Shown here: positions 61,777-64,000 of the stretch, in pieces
How the letters are laid out: each line of letters opens with the position of its first letter
Position numbering within the stretch: position 1 is the stretch's first letter
Assembly: GCA_046518185.1 (NCBI GenBank)
Contig: JBKGRZ010000003.1
Location: forward strand, 1-64,000
Source: Scandinavium vulneris_A
GTDB lineage: Bacteria; Pseudomonadota; Gammaproteobacteria; Enterobacterales; Enterobacteriaceae
DNA: 64,000 nt
Direction of reading: 5' to 3'
Notes under the pieces: model-generated
Seen by the model: the letters and a program-made list of their open reading frames with translations, nothing else
Told to the model about the DNA's origin: nothing
The model's database searches: none
Translations under genes and position numbers: made by a program

Positions 61777-62667
61777 ATGGCAAATTCTGATTACATTGGG
61801 CGCTTTGCTCCCTCCCCGTCTGGCGAACTCCATTTCGGCTCACTGATTGCTGCCCTGGGCAGTTATTTGCAGGCCCGTGCCCGTCAGGGAAAGTGGTTAG
61901 TGCGTATTGAAGATATCGATCCCCCCCGTGAAGTTCCCGGTGCCGCACACACGATTCTGCGTCAGCTGGAACATTATGGTTTGCACTGGGATGGCGACGT
62001 GCTGTGGCAATCGCAGCGCCATGAGGCCTATCGGGAACGTCTCGCCTGGCTACATGAACAAGGGCTGAGCTATTACTGCACCTGCACTCGCGCCCGTATT
62101 CAACGTGTGGGCGGCCTGTACGATGGCCATTGCCGAACCTTGCATCTCGGCCCGCACAATGCCGCGGTGCGTTTACATCAAACCCGGCCCGTGCTGCAAT
62201 TTAACGACAGGCTGCGCGGGACGGTTGTGACCAATGAACCGCTGGCGCGGGAAGATTTTATTATTCATCGTCGCGATGGATTGTTTGCCTACAATCTTGC
62301 TGTCGTGGTCGACGATCATTTTCAGGGCGTGACGGAAATCGTGCGCGGCGCAGATTTAATCGAGCCGACGGTAAGGCAAATTTCGCTGTACCAACATTTC
62401 GGCTGGCCGGTGCCGGACTATATTCATCTGCCGCTGGCGCTGAATAGCGACGGCAACAAGCTGTCAAAACAAAACCATGCCCCCGCATTATCGACCGGCG
62501 ATCCGCGTCCGGAATTAATCCGGGCATTAAAGTTTCTTAATCAGACTATTGTTAATGAGTGGCAGGACATCACGCTCGAGGATCTGCTGAAAAATGCGGT
62601 GGCAAACTGGAACCTTTCGGCTGTCGCCGAAATCCAGCATTCTCAAATGCCTCTTGCTGAGCTATGA
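61777..62667 (+). CDS. gluQ: glutamyl-Q tRNA(Asp) synthetase
   Basis: GluQ is a shortened GluRS paralogue that activates glutamate without tRNA and attaches it to queuosine 34 of tRNA-Asp. The 296-residue protein has only the catalytic half: HIGH-like motif SPSGELHFGSL near residue 16, the zinc-binding CTCTRARI, and the KMSKS-like KLSKQNHA near 230; the anticodon domain is absent, as expected. The ATG at 61777 is chosen from the family N-terminus (YIGRFAPSPSG). No clear ribosome site precedes it, and a terminator ends six bases upstream, suggesting low expression. Confidence 0.95.
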   Translation: MANSDYIGRFAPSPSGELHFGSLIAALGSYLQARARQGKWLVRIEDIDPPREVPGAAHTILRQLEHYGLHWDGDVLWQSQRHEAYRERLAWLHEQGLSYYCTCTRARIQRVGGLYDGHCRTLHLGPHNAAVRLHQTRPVLQFNDRLRGTVVTNEPLAREDFIIHRRDGLFAYNLAVVVDDHFQGVTEIVRGADLIEPTVRQISLYQHFGWPVPDYIHLPLALNSDGNKLSKQNHAPALSTGDPRPELIRALKFLNQTIVNEWQDITLEDLLKNAVANWNLSAVAEIQHSQMPLAEL

Positions 62668-62724
62668 TTAGCCGCTATTTTTTGTCCTCACGACTTCCGA
62701 CTGACACGAAAACCGAGGTGCAAC

Positions 62725-64000
62725 ATTTTTACCCGAGTCGCTAATTTTTGCCGTAAGGTGCTTACCCGTGAAGAAACCGGGGCTGAAACCGTTGATGCAA
62801 AACCAGAAATGACGGTCATCCCGCGTGAACAGCACGCTATTTCCCGCAAAGATATCAGTGAAAATGCCCTCAAGGTGCTCTACCGTCTGAACAAAGCGGG
62901 CTACGAGGCCTATCTCGTCGGTGGTGGCGTGCGCGATTTGCTGCTGGACAAAAAACCCAAAGATTTTGACGTGACCACCAGCGCCACGCCGGAACAGGTG
63001 CGTAAGCTGTTCCGCAACTGTCGTCTGATTGGTCGCCGTTTCCGCCTGGCTCACGTAATGTTTGGCCCGGAAATTATTGAAGTCGCCACTTTCCGTGGCC
63101 ATCACGATGGTTCCCCGGACGATCGCGCCACCTCTCAGCGTGGGCAAAACGGCATGCTGCTGCGCGATAACATCTTCGGTTCAATCGAAGAAGATGCCCA
63201 GCGTCGCGACTTCACCATTAACAGCCTTTACTACAGCGTGGCCGATTTTACCGTCCGCGATTACGTCGGCGGGATGCGTGACTTGCAGGACGGCGTGATT
63301 CGCCTGATTGGCAATCCGGAAACCCGCTACCGCGAAGATCCGGTACGTATGCTGCGTGCGGTACGCTTTGCTGCCAAGCTGAACATGCGCATCAGCCCGG
63401 ATACCGCCGAGCCCATCCCACGTTTGGCCACCCTCATCAACGACGTGCCACCGGCGCGTCTGTTTGAAGAATCACTGAAGCTGTTGCAGGCAGGCTACGG
63501 GTTTGAAACCTACAAGCTGCTGCGTGAATACAGCCTGTTCCAGCCGCTGTTCCCGACCATCACCCGCAACTTCACCGAAAACGGTGATAGCCCGATGGAA
63601 CGCATCCTCAGCCAGGTGCTGAAAAACACCGATAACCGCATTCATAACGATATGCGCGTTAACCCGGCGTTCCTGTTTGCGGCGATGTTCTGGTATCCGC
63701 TGCTGGAAACCGCTCAGCGCATTGCCCAGGAAAGCGGACTGGCCTACTTCGACGCCTTCGCGCTGGCGATGAACGACGTGCTCGACGAAGCCTGCCGTTC
63801 ACTGGCGATCCCAAAACGTATTACCAGCCTGGTGCGTGACATCTGGCAGCTTCAGCTGCGCATGTCCCGTCGTCAGGGCAAACGCGCGTGGAAGCTGATG
63901 GAGCATCCTAAATTCCGCGCCGCCTACGATCTGCTGGCGCTGCGCGCAGAGGCCGAAGGCAACCACGAACTGCAGCGTCTGACGCAGTGGTGGGGCGAGT
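62725..64000 (+). CDS. pcnB: poly(A) polymerase I (start codon AUU; 3' end outside window)
   Basis: PcnB adds poly(A) tails to RNA 3' ends, marking them for decay; it controls ColE1-type plasmid copy number through RNA I. The reading frame begins IFTRVANFCRKVL with ATT at 62725, preceded by GAGGTG (62715-62720), exactly as in E. coli, where pcnB starts at AUU. Visible are the nucleotidyltransferase motif GGGVRDLLL with the Asp pair in KDFDVTT (about residue 80) and the RDFTINSLYY and RFAAKL regions. 425 codons are present; about 40 C-terminal residues, including the basic tail, lie beyond the edge. Confidence 0.94.
   Translation, partial: MFTRVANFCRKVLTREETGAETVDAKPEMTVIPREQHAISRKDISENALKVLYRLNKAGYEAYLVGGGVRDLLLDKKPKDFDVTTSATPEQVRKLFRNCRLIGRRFRLAHVMFGPEIIEVATFRGHHDGSPDDRATSQRGQNGMLLRDNIFGSIEEDAQRRDFTINSLYYSVADFTVRDYVGGMRDLQDGVIRLIGNPETRYREDPVRMLRAVRFAAKLNMRISPDTAEPIPRLATLINDVPPARLFEESLKLLQAGYGFETYKLLREYSLFQPLFPTITRNFTENGDSPMERILSQVLKNTDNRIHNDMRVNPAFLFAAMFWYPLLETAQRIAQESGLAYFDAFALAMNDVLDEACRSLAIPKRITSLVRDIWQLQLRMSRRQGKRAWKLMEHPKFRAAYDLLALRAEAEGNHELQRLTQWWGE

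Noticed and set aside
1..64000. Mobile elements, prophage, tRNA genes or attachment sites
   Set aside because: No transposase, integrase, phage gene, tRNA cloverleaf or flanking direct repeats were seen, even beside the chitinase gene.

Overview
The window is a stretch of core chromosome from a member of the Enterobacteriaceae. Nearly every protein can be aligned by eye along its whole length with its Escherichia coli K-12 counterpart, and the gene order matches the K-12 block from rrnH/gmhB to pcnB, read in the opposite direction to K-12 numbering. Small differences (no yaeF, cdaR or yaeI; an added GH19 chitinase gene; a 3-residue insertion in Skp; changed BamA surface loops) point away from Escherichia itself and towards a relative such as Enterobacter, Lelliottia or Leclercia. 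The genus cannot be fixed from this sequence alone. No phage, transposon, CRISPR array, tRNA or rRNA body was found.

Layout. 1-344: leader and tandem promoters (P1, P2) of an rRNA operon that runs off the left edge on the minus strand. 345-9092: gmhB, the MetJ-controlled methionine transporter metNIQ, rcsF-trmO, proS, then nlpE, arfB-yaeQ and yaeP-rof. 9110-15068: tilS, yaeR, lysine decarboxylase ldcC and a secreted multidomain chitinase, the one clear accessory gene. 15069-29724: a long minus-strand run for envelope building, replication and lipid synthesis (uppS, cdsA, rseP, bamA, skp, lpxD, fabZ, lpxA, lpxB, rnhB, dnaE, accA; transcription runs from uppS to accA). 29911-34495: dxr, frr, pyrH, tsf, rpsB, with the S2-regulated rpsB leader (t44). 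34821-39766, plus strand: map, glnD, dapD, yaeH. 39820-48463: degP behind a sigma-E promoter, dgt, mtnN-btuF-yadS, erpA, clcA, hemL. 48539-54460: ferrichrome uptake fhuACDB with a Fur box. 54678-64000: mrcB, hrpB, thpR, sfsA, dksA, gluQ and the start of pcnB, which begins with an AUU codon and runs off the right edge.

How the genes work together. Many products build or guard the cell envelope: lipid A (lpxA, lpxB, lpxD), fatty acids (accA, fabZ), phospholipid and lipid carrier (cdsA, uppS, dxr), outer-membrane protein assembly and quality control (bamA, skp, degP), stress sensing (rcsF, nlpE, rseP) and peptidoglycan (mrcB, dapD). A second group serves translation and the stringent response (rpsB, tsf, frr, map, proS, tilS, arfB, trmO, dksA, gluQ). 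A third takes up nutrients (metNIQ, fhuACDB, btuF).

I did not find a convincing undescribed multigene system. The points most worth a second look are the chitinase island between ldcC and accA, the hairpin cluster between map and glnD, the AUU start of pcnB, and several regulatory structures at gene borders. Comparisons with E. coli rest on remembered sequences, not on a search.
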